Shown: positions 17,016 through 26,972, counted from the first letter of the stretch. The stretch: 64,000 bases of DNA from Pontibacter aydingkolensis (GCF_019443125.1 NZ_JAHYXK010000011.1:62001-126000); one strand, 5' to 3'. A program made the numbers and translations. Notes: generated by a model not told the origin, from the letters alone.

Positions 17016-17687
17016 TTACGCCATTACTTTTTTCTGTAAGGCTGCTATTTGCTGGTTTAGTTCGTCGATGCGGTTCATTTCTGTTTGCAGGTCGCGCTTC
17101 AGTTTTAGTTCTTTTTCGCGGGCCGATTTCTTTACTTCCTGCAGTTCAGCGTCAATCTCGTCGTAAGCTCTCTTTTTCTCGTCGGTAACTACTTTGCTGT
17201 TTTTATACTGGAAGTATAAAATACCAGCAATAAGCAACAATACACCTATTACAGAGAACATCATGATCACGAAAGCCTGCTTAGGGATGTAAAAAACACC
17301 AAAAACAGAGATACTGTCACTTTTCTTTACTTCTTCGTCCTTTAAAGCATTGTCTTTTTCCAGTGCCTGAATCTGAGCTTGCTGTGCGTCTATTTTAGAC
17401 TGCGCCTGCTCCAACTCTTCTTTAGAGCCGCTTCTGGCTTTTTCAAGTTTAGTTTCGGTGGCTTTAATGTTGCCTTCTACGCTCTTCCAGAAAGCATCCA
17501 TTGCGCTAACGCTAACAACTTTATACTCACGGTTGCCTTCTCTGTAACTGTTGGCGTTTTCTTTCAGGCTTTTAAACTGATTTTGCAGTTGGTCCGAAGC
17601 TTTTACCTCTTTGGTTGCCGCGTCCTGTGCTTGCGTTACCACAACAGACGACATAAAAATCAGGGATAAAATAAATGCCTTCTTCAT
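17016..17687 (-). CDS. Signal-peptide coiled-coil membrane protein, unknown function
   Basis: A 223-residue protein from ATG 17687; a TTG three codons upstream is less likely. It has a signal peptide (MKKAFILSLIFMSSVVVTQA). A periplasmic charged region with heptads follows at about 85-125 (KLEKARSGSKEELEQAQSKI). One membrane helix lies at about 140-163 (FVIMMFSVIGVLLLIAGILY). A cytoplasmic coiled coil continues to the end (ELQEVKKSAREKELKLKRDL). I do not recognise a named family. The layout suits a tether or signalling link across the inner membrane, but that is inference. It is a single gene with its own terminator. Confidence 0.75.
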   Translation of the reverse strand: MKKAFILSLIFMSSVVVTQAQDAATKEVKASDQLQNQFKSLKENANSYREGNREYKVVSVSAMDAFWKSVEGNIKATETKLEKARSGSKEELEQAQSKIDAQQAQIQALEKDNALKDEEVKKSDSISVFGVFYIPKQAFVIMMFSVIGVLLLIAGILYFQYKNSKVVTDEKKRAYDEIDAELQEVKKSAREKELKLKRDLQTEMNRIDELNQQIAALQKKVMA

Positions 17688-18012
17688 CTTGAACAATTAT
17701 TTAAGTAATGTAAAAAGGTTGAAAAATTTTACCGGAGCAAGCAAAACAGAAAAGTTAAAACTGCCCGGCGCAGGTATTAACACCTGTTAAGCTAAACCCT
17801 ATAAAGGATTCATTATTGTATTTAGTTCGAAGAAAACCTTTATTTTTCAAAAATCAAACTTTTTGTATTGCATATTTCCAATCTGATAATGCTTCTTAGT
17901 AAGGTATTTCGAATAGTATAAAAAAAGGAGGCTGCCGTTATAAAAGCCTATAAAGGGTGGTGCTCATTAAATTTTTCTGATACATTTGCTTTAACCATTA
18001 AACTCTGAAACT
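17688..18012. other. Divergent promoter region
   Basis: 325 bp between two divergent genes. TACATTTG at 17981-17988 matches the -7 consensus for the aminotransferase gene, 24 nt before its ATG, but without a clear TTTG at the right distance. AT-rich sequence lies at 17800-17900. No repeat element or hairpin stands out. Confidence 0.4.
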
Positions 18013-18870
18013 ATGGAAGCGCAATCTACACTTCAGGTATTTGTAAACGGAGATTTTGTACCGGCGCAACAGGCTTTTCTGCATATAAGCGACCTTGCCA
18101 TTCAGCGGGGTTACGGTGTGTTCGATTTTTTTAAAGCAGATAAACATAAGCCCCTGTTCCTGAACGATTACCTGGAACGCTTCTACAACTCAGCCAGCCT
18201 GATGTACCTGCCAGTACCTTATACTAAAGATGAATTAAGGCAGATACTGCAAAAATTGATCAGCCTGAATAATCTGGAGGAATCTGGGGTAAAGATGATC
18301 CTGACGGGTGGTTACTCTGAAAATGGTTTTGACCCGGCCGCGCCCAACCTTATTATACAACAGCAGCCACTGGTGTTGCCTTCAAAAGAAAAAGTAAAAA
18401 AGGGCATTAGCATCATCACCCACGAATACCTGCGCGACCTGCCGATAGTTAAAAGTATAAACTATACTACAGGCATCCGGTTGCTGCACCATATGAGAGA
18501 ACAGAATGCAGAAGAAGTGCTATACTTTAACTCAGGAATTATAACTGAATTTCCGCGCTGCAATTTCTTTATAGTAACTGAAGATAATACACTTGTAACG
18601 CCTGCCCACAACATACTTAAAGGCATAACCCGCAAAAACGTAATGGCCCTGGCAGCTAAAAAGTATAAAGTAGTAGAAAGAGACATAACCCTGCAAGAAG
18701 TAAAGCAAGCAAAAGAAACTTTCCTGACCAGCACAACCAAGCGTATTTTGCCTATTGTGAAGATAGATGGCGAGGTGATAGGAACAGGCAAACCAGGTCC
18801 GATTACGCTGGAGTTGCTACAGGATTTGATGGCATTGGAGCAGGAGGTGCTGGCTGAGACAGTGAGGTAG
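18013..18870 (+). CDS. Class IV aminotransferase (PLP-dependent)
   Basis: A 285-residue fold-type IV PLP enzyme. QRGYGVFDFFKADKHKPLFL is the N-terminal family start, Lys147 in LPIVKSINYTTG is the likely Schiff-base lysine, and EVLYFNSGIITEFPRCNFFI, followed by GITRKNVM, forms the cofactor pocket. The family covers D-amino-acid transaminase, branched-chain transaminase and aminodeoxychorismate lyase. The length suits the first two but the substrate cannot be decided here. It is followed 63 bp later by an MpaB-type oxygenase in the same direction, with no obvious metabolic link. Confidence 0.88.
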   Translation: MEAQSTLQVFVNGDFVPAQQAFLHISDLAIQRGYGVFDFFKADKHKPLFLNDYLERFYNSASLMYLPVPYTKDELRQILQKLISLNNLEESGVKMILTGGYSENGFDPAAPNLIIQQQPLVLPSKEKVKKGISIITHEYLRDLPIVKSINYTTGIRLLHHMREQNAEEVLYFNSGIITEFPRCNFFIVTEDNTLVTPAHNILKGITRKNVMALAAKKYKVVERDITLQEVKQAKETFLTSTTKRILPIVKIDGEVIGTGKPGPITLELLQDLMALEQEVLAETVR

Positions 18871-18933
18871 CACAGTTTATACTTTAAAAATATACCCACG
18901 GCACGTTTTTACTTGCTCCATCGTTTCCAAAGT

Positions 18934-19698
18934 ATGAAAATGTTTGTGAATGAGAACTCTGTTGTGCGGGAGATCTGGGGTAAGAGCGATACAGTGCTTT
19001 TTATCTTTGCCGGAGCCTCAGCAGAGTTTGCCTTAAATAAAGCTGTTGACTGGTTATACTTTACTGGCCGCCTGCCAGCAGACCCATTGGGACGATTGTT
19101 TTCTACAGTTGGTTATGCCCGTCAGATTGTTTTCTCTACAGAAGAAATAGCGCATAAAGCCATCGATAAAATGGCTGCCATACATGCCGGTGTAGAGCAG
19201 AAACGCGGCCAAAGTATACCTGACTGGGCTTACCGCGACGTACTTTTCATGCTGATAGATTACTCGATCCGGTCTTATGAACTGCTGGAACAAAAACTGT
19301 CTGAAAGCGAGAAAGCGGAAGTGTTTGAAACGTTTTACAGGGTAGGCAGCCGCATGGGGCTGAAAGATTTGCCACAAACTTACCAGCAATGGCTTATTGC
19401 CCGGGAAGAGCACCTTGTTCAGAATCTGCAGGAAAGCAAGTATACTTCAGACCTTTACAAACAATACAGAAAGCACCTGGGTCCGATCCGATATTTACTG
19501 TTACTGGAAGCACAAAAGCTTGTAGTACCAAATTTAGTTAAGACTTTGCTTAACTTTAGTAGTACTGCCTGGCTTGTGCCGGTGCTGGCTGTTTATAAAA
19601 TTGCCCGCAAATTTAACCTCGACTGGTTGCTTAAAGAGGCCATACTTCCGGGAGAATATAAATCCGATATCAAAGCGCTGGATCGTATGCCGGCGTAA
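18934..19698 (+). CDS. Oxygenase MpaB family protein (DUF2236)
   Basis: A 254-residue protein from ATG 18934; ATG 18940 is an alternative and a TTG at 18913 is less likely. FIFAGASAEFALNKAVDWLY and GRLPADPLGRLFSTVGYARQ near the start, then IHAGVEQKRGQSIPDWAYRD with the conserved His, match the MpaB / latex-clearing oxygenase-like domain. Characterised relatives bind b-type heme and cleave hydrocarbon double bonds with oxygen. Only the family is supported here; the substrate is unknown. It has the same direction as the aminotransferase upstream. Confidence 0.72.
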   Translation: MKMFVNENSVVREIWGKSDTVLFIFAGASAEFALNKAVDWLYFTGRLPADPLGRLFSTVGYARQIVFSTEEIAHKAIDKMAAIHAGVEQKRGQSIPDWAYRDVLFMLIDYSIRSYELLEQKLSESEKAEVFETFYRVGSRMGLKDLPQTYQQWLIAREEHLVQNLQESKYTSDLYKQYRKHLGPIRYLLLLEAQKLVVPNLVKTLLNFSSTAWLVPVLAVYKIARKFNLDWLLKEAILPGEYKSDIKALDRMPA

Positions 19699-19735
19699 AA
19701 TATCATCAAGATAAGTCAAAAGTGCTGGCTCAAAA

Positions 19736-19767
19736 GACCTCACAGGTCTCTAAGACACTGTGAGGTC
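19736..19767. terminator. Hairpin between convergent genes
   Basis: GACCTCACAG (19736-19745) pairs with CTGTGAGGTC (19758-19767). It lies between the oxygenase gene and the convergent PBP1A gene. No T-run follows, so it may be a repeat-type palindrome rather than a classical terminator. Confidence 0.5.
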
Positions 19768-19802
19768 ATCGCAAACTATTAAATATTACAATAAACACCT
19801 TT

Positions 19803-22280
19803 CTAATCGCGGCCCCTGCCTTTCTTTCTCTTTTCTTTACGTTCTTTTCGCCTTTCCTTCCAGCTTTCTTTCCACTCCTCAAAAGATTGGGCTGCTTTAC
19901 CAGTTACTCTATCCAGTACCCGCTCCAGGAAGTTTTCACGGGGTGGCTCGGCTCGGTAAGATTCACAGTTCAGACTGGCAAGTACACGTGGCGGTAACCT
20001 TTCAAACCTACTGTTGTAGTAACCTTTGTATGCTGGGTCAATGGCAATGCGTCGGATATAGTCTCCCCAAATAGGGAGGGCAGTACGAGAACCCTGGCCT
20101 AACTCTAATGTCCGGAATCGTACCTGCGGACTCTCACCGCCGACCCATACGCCTGTTACCAACTGCGGCGTAATGCCTATAAACCAGCCATCTGTATTAT
20201 CCTGTGTAGTTCCTGTTTTGCCGGCAATATCCATCTGCAGTCCAAACTGCGAACGTAGTTTGTTTGCACTGCCTTCTTCCACAACGCCCTGCATCAGGTA
20301 CAGCATGATAGCAGCTGTTTGCTCTGATATTACCCGTTTAACATCGCGGCCGTCCTGGTGCTGGCGAATAATGTTGTCGTTTCGGTCTGTGATTTTGGTT
20401 ATGTATACCGGCTCTACACGCAGCCCACGATTGGCAAAAGTGGCATAAGCTGTTACCATTTCCTGCAGCGATAGGTCTGCTGTGCCTAAGGCAAGCGAAG
20501 GTACTTCGGGTAGATCGCTTTTTACGCCCAGGCGGTGAGCCATGTTCACCGTTCTGTCAACGCCAGTTTTCATGATGATCTGCGCGGATACCGTATTCAC
20601 AGAGTGGGCCAGCGCACCACGCATGGTATATTCGCCGCCATACTGCTCGTTGGCGTTTCTCGGCGACCAGTTGTCATTTGTAGGGAAAGTCATGCGTTCG
20701 TTTGGGAAGTAGTCGCAGGGTTTCATGCCTCTTTCCAGGGCCGCGGCATATACTATAGGCTTAAACGTTGATCCCACCTGGCGCTTAGACCGCACATGAT
20801 CATACTTGAATATGTTGTGGTTGATGCCGCCCACCCAGGCACGTACATAGCCTGTATGCGGCTCTACTGAGAGCAGGCCAGTGTTCAAAAACCGCTGATA
20901 ATACGCAATAGAGTCCAGGGGGCTCATGGTACGCTGGTTACTGCCGTTCCAGCCATATACCTGCATTTTTCGGGGCTCTCTGAACGCTTTTGCAATTTCT
21001 GCCTCTGATGCTCCGGCTGCCTGCATTTTTTTATACCTGTCGGAGCGTTGCATGGCCACCTGAATTACATCGGAATTAGCACCCCAGGGGCTGCGGCCAC
21101 GCCAGTGTGCATCAAAAGACTTTTGCAGTTGGGCCATTTGTTTGCGCACGGCTGCTTCGGCATGGCGTTGCATGCCTGCATCAATGGTAGTATAGATCTT
21201 AAGGCCATCTGTGTAAAGATTATAAGGCTGTCCGTTTTTCTTTTTCTTGCTGGCAGCCCATTCAGCCAATTCCTGTCGTAGCTGCTCTCTGAAGTATGGA
21301 GCCAGTCCGTCGTTGTGGTTGGTTACTTTGTAGTCGAGTTTTAGTGGCAACTGTTTTAGCGAATCAGCCTGGGCAGGAGTAAGGTAGTTATACTTTGCCA
21401 TCTGGCCCAATACCACGTTTCGTCTTGTTTTAGACCTCTCCGGGGAAAGCCTTGGGTTATAAGTGGTAGTAGCTTTTAGCATTCCGATTAGTACGGCTGC
21501 CTCTTCGGTTTTAAGCTCGTTGGCAGATTTGTTAAAGAAGCGCTGCGCCGAACGTTCAATACCATACAAATTACCGCCCATAGGCACTGTGTTCAGGTAC
21601 AGTTCCAGTATCTGTTCTTTTGTGTAAAGGCTTTCCAGTTTTCGGGCAATGATCATTTCGCGCAGCTTGTTTACCGCCATGTCGCCAAACCAGTAGTTTT
21701 TGCGCGGATACAGGTTCTTGGCCAACTGCTGACTTAATGTACTGCCGCCACCGGAACTCTCATTCTGCATCAGCAGCGATTTGACCACCACACGGCCCAG
21801 GCTTCGGGGATCCACGCCGCTATGCTCGTAAAAGCGTACATCTTCTGTTGCAATCAGGGCATCAACAGCAGCAGGAGAGATGTCAGCATACTTTACATTT
21901 GTACGATCCTGTATGTAATACCGGCCCAGCAGCTCACCGCCTTTAGCATATACTTCGGAGGCAGTATTGTTGTGCACCGACTGCATCTCTTTAGTAGAAG
22001 GCATACCACCCAGCAAACCGGTATAAATGGCAAAATAGAAGAGCACCAGAACAAGTACACCAACAAGTGCCAGTTTGTAAAATATCCTGAAAAGGAATTT
22101 GTAGTTAGATTGGCTGCGGCTTTCCTGCCATTCTGCCCATTTTTGTTTCCAATAAGTGCTGGTAAACTTTGGTTTAAGGCTACTGAAAAAAGCAGATAGT
22201 TCGCCATGAACCAGCCGCACAAACGGCGCCATTATTTTCGTAACAATGAATTTTATTATCTTCTTAAGCGTACGCTTCAT
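19803..22280 (-). CDS. Penicillin-binding protein 1A (bifunctional)
   Basis: An 825-residue class A PBP from ATG 22280; the reading frame is open to 22340 but the upstream residues are unlike the family. A basic cytoplasmic stretch leads to one membrane helix (YKLALVGVLVLVLFYFAIYT). The glycosyltransferase (GT51) domain has EDVRFYEHSGVDPRSLGR, GGGSTLSQQLAKNLYPR and ARKLESLYTKEQILELYLN. The transpeptidase domain has the active-site KRQVGSTFKPIVYAAALERG (STFK), the SVN motif in AHSVNTVSAQ, and KTGTTQDNTDGWF. It polymerises and crosslinks peptidoglycan in the periplasm. The C-terminus is an unusually charged Lys/Arg/Glu-rich tail. Confidence 0.95.
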   Translation of the reverse strand: MKRTLKKIIKFIVTKIMAPFVRLVHGELSAFFSSLKPKFTSTYWKQKWAEWQESRSQSNYKFLFRIFYKLALVGVLVLVLFYFAIYTGLLGGMPSTKEMQSVHNNTASEVYAKGGELLGRYYIQDRTNVKYADISPAAVDALIATEDVRFYEHSGVDPRSLGRVVVKSLLMQNESSGGGSTLSQQLAKNLYPRKNYWFGDMAVNKLREMIIARKLESLYTKEQILELYLNTVPMGGNLYGIERSAQRFFNKSANELKTEEAAVLIGMLKATTTYNPRLSPERSKTRRNVVLGQMAKYNYLTPAQADSLKQLPLKLDYKVTNHNDGLAPYFREQLRQELAEWAASKKKKNGQPYNLYTDGLKIYTTIDAGMQRHAEAAVRKQMAQLQKSFDAHWRGRSPWGANSDVIQVAMQRSDRYKKMQAAGASEAEIAKAFREPRKMQVYGWNGSNQRTMSPLDSIAYYQRFLNTGLLSVEPHTGYVRAWVGGINHNIFKYDHVRSKRQVGSTFKPIVYAAALERGMKPCDYFPNERMTFPTNDNWSPRNANEQYGGEYTMRGALAHSVNTVSAQIIMKTGVDRTVNMAHRLGVKSDLPEVPSLALGTADLSLQEMVTAYATFANRGLRVEPVYITKITDRNDNIIRQHQDGRDVKRVISEQTAAIMLYLMQGVVEEGSANKLRSQFGLQMDIAGKTGTTQDNTDGWFIGITPQLVTGVWVGGESPQVRFRTLELGQGSRTALPIWGDYIRRIAIDPAYKGYYNSRFERLPPRVLASLNCESYRAEPPRENFLERVLDRVTGKAAQSFEEWKESWKERRKERKEKRKKGRGRD

Positions 22281-22780
22281 GTTCTGTTTCTGATCATTTG
22301 CATGCCTAGGTTGATATTTTACCGGGCATACTGCATACAAACGATGAATGAGTGATTTTGGTGCACTATCTGTTTAGCAATAACTGGACCGGTGATTAAG
22401 GAGATTAGATTGATTTTTAAGATTTCTCAGCAATACCGGGTCCAACCACCCCTGCAAGTTTACCTCACCCCAGCCCACTCCTAAGAACAGGAGAGGGAGT
22501 TTTTGCATTTTATTCCCCTCTTGAGAGGGGCAGGGGTGTGTTTTTGCTCTGACGCGCCAGCTTAACCTCCCTTCTATCAAAATCCTTACAGGATGACAAA
22601 AGAAAAAGTAGCAGCTATTGTGATGGCAGTTGGTATAGTAAGTAAAACTCGCCGCCTTGGACTAGTGAGAACGGGAGTTCGAAACTAGCGAGCGTAGCTC
22701 TGAGGGGTAGGGGTAGTTTGACCTGGTATTGCTAAAAAACACCCCTTCAATCTATCTAATCCTCATAAATCTGTGGTCCT
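22281..22780. other. Intergenic region rich in family B repeats
   Basis: 500 bp between PBP1A and hrpB. The 22281-22430 part presumably carries the PBP1A promoter. The remainder is repeat sequence (listed separately). Short open frames here, such as one at 22374-22580, fall inside repeats and are not credible genes. Confidence 0.5.
22436..22735. repeat. Family B repeat cluster, copy 1
   Basis: A module with ACCTCACCCCAGCCC and CTAAGAACAGGAGAGGGAGT (22461-22502) also occurs at 35255-35285 and, inverted, at 25597-25635. A second module at about 22557-22606, inverted here, reads GCTTAACCTCCCTTCTATCA and AATCCTTACAGGATGACAAA. It occurs in the other orientation at 27350 and 35330. CCCCTCTTGAGAGGGG at 22516-22531 is a perfect palindrome. 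Confidence 0.7.
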
Positions 22781-25327
22781 CTACAGCGGCCTCTTCTTGG
22801 TGCCTCTCGTTGCCTGCGCCTCCAGTGGATTATCCGGCCAGTGGTGCTTTGGATAACGGCCGCGTAAATCTTTGCGCACATCAAAATAGCCGGTATTCCA
22901 GAAGCTGCGTAGGTCGCGGGTAACTTGTACGGGGCGTGAGGCTGGGGAAAGCAGGTGCATAAGCAAAGGTACTTTTCCTCCACCGATTTTTGGCGTTTCC
23001 AGCATGCCGAAGACCTCTTGCAGGCGCACTGCCAGCACAGGCGTTGTTACATCTGTGTAATCTATGGAAATTCTGGAGCCGCTGGGTACCTGCAGGTGTG
23101 TAGGTGCAAGTCTGTCCATGTCCTGCCGCTGTTCCCAATTTAAATCAGATAGCAGTACTTCATTAAAGTCCAAACGTGCCACTTGGTCCAAAGAACGGAG
23201 GCCGGAGAGGTGCGGACGAAGCCATACTTCCATACTTTCTTGTAGAGTCTCATCCGATACATCTGGCCAGTTATCAGGAGCTAGTTGGTGCAGAAACGCC
23301 AGCCGTTTACGGGATTTTATAGCCTCATCAGACCATGGTAAATTAGCCACGCCCTTCTCCTGCAACGCCTTAAACAGCGCATCAGCAATCTGCTCTGGGT
23401 CTGGCTTAGGCTGTTGTTTTTCCTCCAACACTAGGGCTCCTAAGCGTGTTATACTTCGGGCTACTACACGACCAGTTGCATCATCCCAGCGTACTTCATC
23501 TATTGTCTCAGTTTGATCACCAAAGTATTTCAGGATCTCAGATTTAGAAAGTGGGGCAGCCAGTAAGGCCCGTGGTTTAGCGCCAATCTCCAGGTGAGCT
23601 ATGCTATAAAAAGGAGCTTCTCCGAATAATTCTGTCTGTAGTGCTACACGCTGGCCGGTTACCAATCGCACTCGCCCTGATGTTTCCAGTTGGGCAATAC
23701 GGTCAGGGTAGGCGAGGGCGGTAAGTATACCGGCAGTCTCATGATTGATAGTGGCTTTTTGCTCGCGCAAACGCAGGCGCATGTGCTGTGCCTGCTCTTT
23801 TACTCTACGCAAGGCATTTTCATCTACTACAAAACCTGGTAGGTATGGCCTCTTCCCCTCCAGAAGCTCCAGGCGCACCTGCAGATCTGGGAGCGGCTCC
23901 GACCAGGGTTGTTGCACCGACTTTAGCACATCTTTTTCAGAAAGTAATGCAGCCAAAGCACATGCCGTAGAAGTATGGCCAAGCTCACGACCACGAATTA
24001 CCAGGTGACCCAGGCGCGGTGTTAACCCCATAGAGGCGATTGCTTTTCCGTGTGCAGTAGCGTTGCCAGGTTCATTAATAGCCTCCAGGCGCAAAAGCAG
24101 GTCATGTGCCAATGATAGGGCGGCGGCAGGCGGTACATCCAGCCACTTTAGGTCTGTTGCATCTTTTACTCCCCAGATGGCAAGCTCCAGGGCAATACCT
24201 GTTAAGTCTGCCTCGCAGATTTCGGGAGTCTGGTTTTCGGGTAGTTGCAGTTGGTCGGCAGTAGACCAGAGCCGGTAGCAGATGCCGGGGCCAAGTCTGC
24301 CAGCACGACCACGGCGTTGGTCGGCAGCTGCTTTAGAAACAGGAATGGTTACGAGGGTAGTTAGTCCGGTGCGGGGAACAAATCTTGGTACGCGAGCAAA
24401 TCCTCCGTCTATTACTATTTTAACGCCTTCTATAGTTAAGCTGGTTTCGGCGATGCTGGTTGCCAGTACCACTTTGTGCCTGCCTTGCGGAGCAGGTTGT
24501 ATGGCAGCCAATTGCTTAGATAGCGTCAGGTCACCATGTAAAATGTGCAGGTCTATACTTGGAGCTAAACGCCCTTCCAGTTGCTCGGCCACTCTTCGCA
24601 TTTCACCCATGCCCGGCAGGAAAACAAGTATATCGCCCTCCGGTTCCTGTTCCAGCGCCTGCCGGATGGCTTTGGGTACCAGGTTTGCCAGACGTTGTGC
24701 CGGACGTGTACCAGCTGCGGCTACTTCGGCGTTAGACAAATAAGTTGTTTCTACGGGATACTGCCGTCCCATACTTTGCACCACCGGCGCATCGAGCCAT
24801 TTGGCTATGGCAGCGGCATCCAAAGTGGCACTCATCACCATAATGCGCAGGTCTGGCCGAAGTAGAGCCTGAGCATCCAGGGCAAGGGCTAAACCTAAAT
24901 CGCCCTGCAGGTTGCGTTCGTGAAACTCGTCGAAGATAATAGCGGAGATGCCTTCCAAGGCCGGGTCTTCCTGCAACAGGCGGGTAAGTATACCTTCGGT
25001 TACGACTTCTATCTGCGTATTTGCCGACACCACGTGCTCCATCCGCACCCAATAACCAACAGTTTGCCCAACCGTCTCCGAAAGTATATCCGACATGCGC
25101 TGAGCAGCGGCACGGGTAGCCAATCGGCGTGGCTCCAACACCAGAATTTTACCACCGTTTCGCCACGATGCCTCCAGCAATGCCAGCGGCACAAGCGTAG
25201 TTTTACCTGCTCCGGGAGGTGCTTCCAATACCACGCGGGTATGGTTATCGAGGGCAGCCAGCAGTTGCGGTAGCGCCTCCTTTACAGGTAAATCAGGTAA
25301 TCGGTGGAATAAGTCTGTAGTAGCCAT
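22781..25327 (-). CDS. hrpB: ATP-dependent helicase HrpB
   Basis: An 848-residue DEAH-box superfamily 2 helicase. Visible motifs are EAPPGAGKTTLVPLALL (Walker A, near residue 40), EPRRLATRAAAQRM (motif Ia), FDEFHERNLQGDLGL (motif II), VMSATLD (III), FLPGMGEMRR (IV), LATSIAETSLTIEGV (V) and AADQRRGRAGRLGPGICYRL (VI). The HrpB-specific C-terminal domain ends with WPDNPLEAQATRGTKKRPL, typical of the family. It is presumed to remodel RNA in the cytoplasm; its role is poorly known. Single gene. Confidence 0.96.
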   Translation of the reverse strand: MATTDLFHRLPDLPVKEALPQLLAALDNHTRVVLEAPPGAGKTTLVPLALLEASWRNGGKILVLEPRRLATRAAAQRMSDILSETVGQTVGYWVRMEHVVSANTQIEVVTEGILTRLLQEDPALEGISAIIFDEFHERNLQGDLGLALALDAQALLRPDLRIMVMSATLDAAAIAKWLDAPVVQSMGRQYPVETTYLSNAEVAAAGTRPAQRLANLVPKAIRQALEQEPEGDILVFLPGMGEMRRVAEQLEGRLAPSIDLHILHGDLTLSKQLAAIQPAPQGRHKVVLATSIAETSLTIEGVKIVIDGGFARVPRFVPRTGLTTLVTIPVSKAAADQRRGRAGRLGPGICYRLWSTADQLQLPENQTPEICEADLTGIALELAIWGVKDATDLKWLDVPPAAALSLAHDLLLRLEAINEPGNATAHGKAIASMGLTPRLGHLVIRGRELGHTSTACALAALLSEKDVLKSVQQPWSEPLPDLQVRLELLEGKRPYLPGFVVDENALRRVKEQAQHMRLRLREQKATINHETAGILTALAYPDRIAQLETSGRVRLVTGQRVALQTELFGEAPFYSIAHLEIGAKPRALLAAPLSKSEILKYFGDQTETIDEVRWDDATGRVVARSITRLGALVLEEKQQPKPDPEQIADALFKALQEKGVANLPWSDEAIKSRKRLAFLHQLAPDNWPDVSDETLQESMEVWLRPHLSGLRSLDQVARLDFNEVLLSDLNWEQRQDMDRLAPTHLQVPSGSRISIDYTDVTTPVLAVRLQEVFGMLETPKIGGGKVPLLMHLLSPASRPVQVTRDLRSFWNTGYFDVRKDLRGRYPKHHWPDNPLEAQATRGTKKRPL

Positions 25328-25640
25328 CTGCTGTAAAGGTCTGAAAAATATTGGTGGGATGCAGTAGGGGAGGGAAGGTTCATGGCGCGAGCGTCATCGC
25401 TCGTGATTGACTATAGTATGGGCCTCTGGCCCAGTTGAGTTGCAAACTCAACATCATTGTAAGACACGGGTTACAAACCCGCGCCAGTATAAAATAAGTT
25501 GAGCCTACAAAATGCTTAATAGTGTTTACCTGAGCGAGTCTGGAGACTCACATACACCTAAAGTCACAGGAGTGATTCCTGCGCCAGTAGCTTTAACTCC
25601 CTCTCCTGTTCTTAGGAGAGGGTTGGGGTGAGGTACCTCC
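25328..25640. other. Intergenic region of stacked repeats
   Basis: 313 bp between hrpB and the DUF58 gene. It is almost wholly repeats: family A (25381-25489), a related palindromic piece (25531-25590) and an inverted family B module (25597-25640). The hrpB promoter must lie within about 50 bp of its start. Confidence 0.6.
25381..25489. repeat. Palindromic repeat, family A copy 3
   Basis: CATGGCGCGAGCGTCATCGC at the left end, a GGGCCTCTGGCCC centre, TTGAGTTGCAAACTCAA, and a right end GGGTTACAAACCCGCGCCAG. The same building blocks as copy 2 occur in a different order and arm content. Confidence 0.75.
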
Positions 25641-26972
25641 CTAAATCAAGCCCCTGGCCTTCAATTCCAGATACTTATTAATCGTGTTCACCGTCAGGTC
25701 CTTAGGAGGGGTAAGTATAGCATGAATACCGTGCTGCTGTAGTTGCTTCACGATCTGGCGTTTATCGTAGTCGAATTTCTGGGCGATGGCTTTGGTGTAT
25801 ACTTCTTCGGTGTTGGTGGCTGGTTTGTGAAGTTCAGCGTGCAGCTCTGTGTTCTCAAAGAAGATGACTACCAGCAAATGATGCCTGGCCATGGCGCGTA
25901 AGTAGGGCAGTTGGCGTTGCGCCCCGTTAAGCGTTTCGAAATTGGTGAAGAGCAGGAGCAAACTGCGCTGCTTAATTTTGTGCCGGATAGTGGCGTAAAG
26001 GCGTTCGTAGTCAGTTTCCTGGTACTTAGTTTTCTGATTGTAGAGCAGCTCCATGATGCGCCGTACCTGGTCTGCTTTGCGCTGGGCCGGCAGCATGTTG
26101 CTAATGTTGTCGGAGAAGGTGATCAGGCCAGCTTTGTCGTGCTTTTTAAGAGCGATGTTGGAGATTACCAGCGATGCGTTTATGGCATAGTCGAGCAGGG
26201 TAAGGCCTTCAAACGGCATTTGCATCACACGGCCTTTATCAATCAGACAAAACACTTGCTGCGATTTCTCGTCCTGGTAGCTATTTACCATTAGGTCGGA
26301 TTTGCGTGCGGTTGCTTTCCAGTTGATAGTGCGCTGGTCGTCTCCGGCTACGTAAGGGCGGATCTGCTCGAATTCTGAACTATGGCCGAGGCGACGTACT
26401 TTTTTCACGCCTACCTCGTGCAATCTGTTCGAGATGGCCATCAGCTCATACTGCCGCATCTGTATAAACGACGGATACACCGACACTTCCTGGTTCTGGG
26501 CAAATTTGTAGCGGCGCTTTACCAAAGCGAGTTTACCCATGGCAAACACATTGATTGCCCCAAAGTTATAGCTGCCGCGCTTAGTTGGTCTTAGGGTGTA
26601 ATGGATGATATGTGTACGGCCTGCTGGAATGCGTGCTTTAAAAACAGTATCACGGCGCTGAAACTGGAAAGGCAGTTCGTCTATCACCTCGGCGTCTACG
26701 GCAAAGTTATACTTGTTCTCAAGGTATAGGTAAATGTCGTTGTCGCTACCATTAGAGAGTTTTTCCTGCATGCTGCGACTGGCGAACACACCCTCTTTGT
26801 TGCGATAAAGTTGTAAGAGATCTAGCAGGGTAAGTAATAGCAGTACCCCGAAGGCTACTTTGGCTAAGACCAGTAGCACGGGTATGAAAAAGGCCACAAC
26901 AAACAAGCAGACTAAAGCTGCCAGGCTGAAGTATAGGCGGTTGGTGAAGTATAGACTGCGGATGAACTGCAC
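25641..26972 (-). CDS. DUF58 domain-containing membrane protein
   Basis: A 443-residue protein with GTG start at 26972. Two N-terminal membrane helices (YFSLAALVCLFVVAFFIPVL and LAKVAFGVLLLLTLLDLLQL) precede a beta-rich region and the DUF58 signature EFEQIRPYVAGDDQRTINWK, followed by a von Willebrand A-like fold (VFCLIDKGRVM, with the usual metal-site residues altered). DUF58 proteins are regularly encoded next to MoxR ATPases and are thought to act as their membrane partners. Here moxR lies upstream but a 534-bp repeat-filled gap separates them. It closes the SpoIIM-DUF4129-DUF4350-MoxR gene set. Confidence 0.9.
   Translation of the reverse strand: MQFIRSLYFTNRLYFSLAALVCLFVVAFFIPVLLVLAKVAFGVLLLLTLLDLLQLYRNKEGVFASRSMQEKLSNGSDNDIYLYLENKYNFAVDAEVIDELPFQFQRRDTVFKARIPAGRTHIIHYTLRPTKRGSYNFGAINVFAMGKLALVKRRYKFAQNQEVSVYPSFIQMRQYELMAISNRLHEVGVKKVRRLGHSSEFEQIRPYVAGDDQRTINWKATARKSDLMVNSYQDEKSQQVFCLIDKGRVMQMPFEGLTLLDYAINASLVISNIALKKHDKAGLITFSDNISNMLPAQRKADQVRRIMELLYNQKTKYQETDYERLYATIRHKIKQRSLLLLFTNFETLNGAQRQLPYLRAMARHHLLVVIFFENTELHAELHKPATNTEEVYTKAIAQKFDYDKRQIVKQLQQHGIHAILTPPKDLTVNTINKYLELKARGLI

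Noticed and set aside
22660..22700. GTTCGAAAC-like sequence suggesting a tRNA T-arm
   Set aside because: No acceptor stem, D-arm or anticodon arm could be built around it; it sits in a repeat-rich gap.
24104..24122. Second -24/-12-like site (TTGGCACATGACCTGC, minus strand)
   Set aside because: Lies inside the hrpB coding region and has CTGC in place of TTGC.
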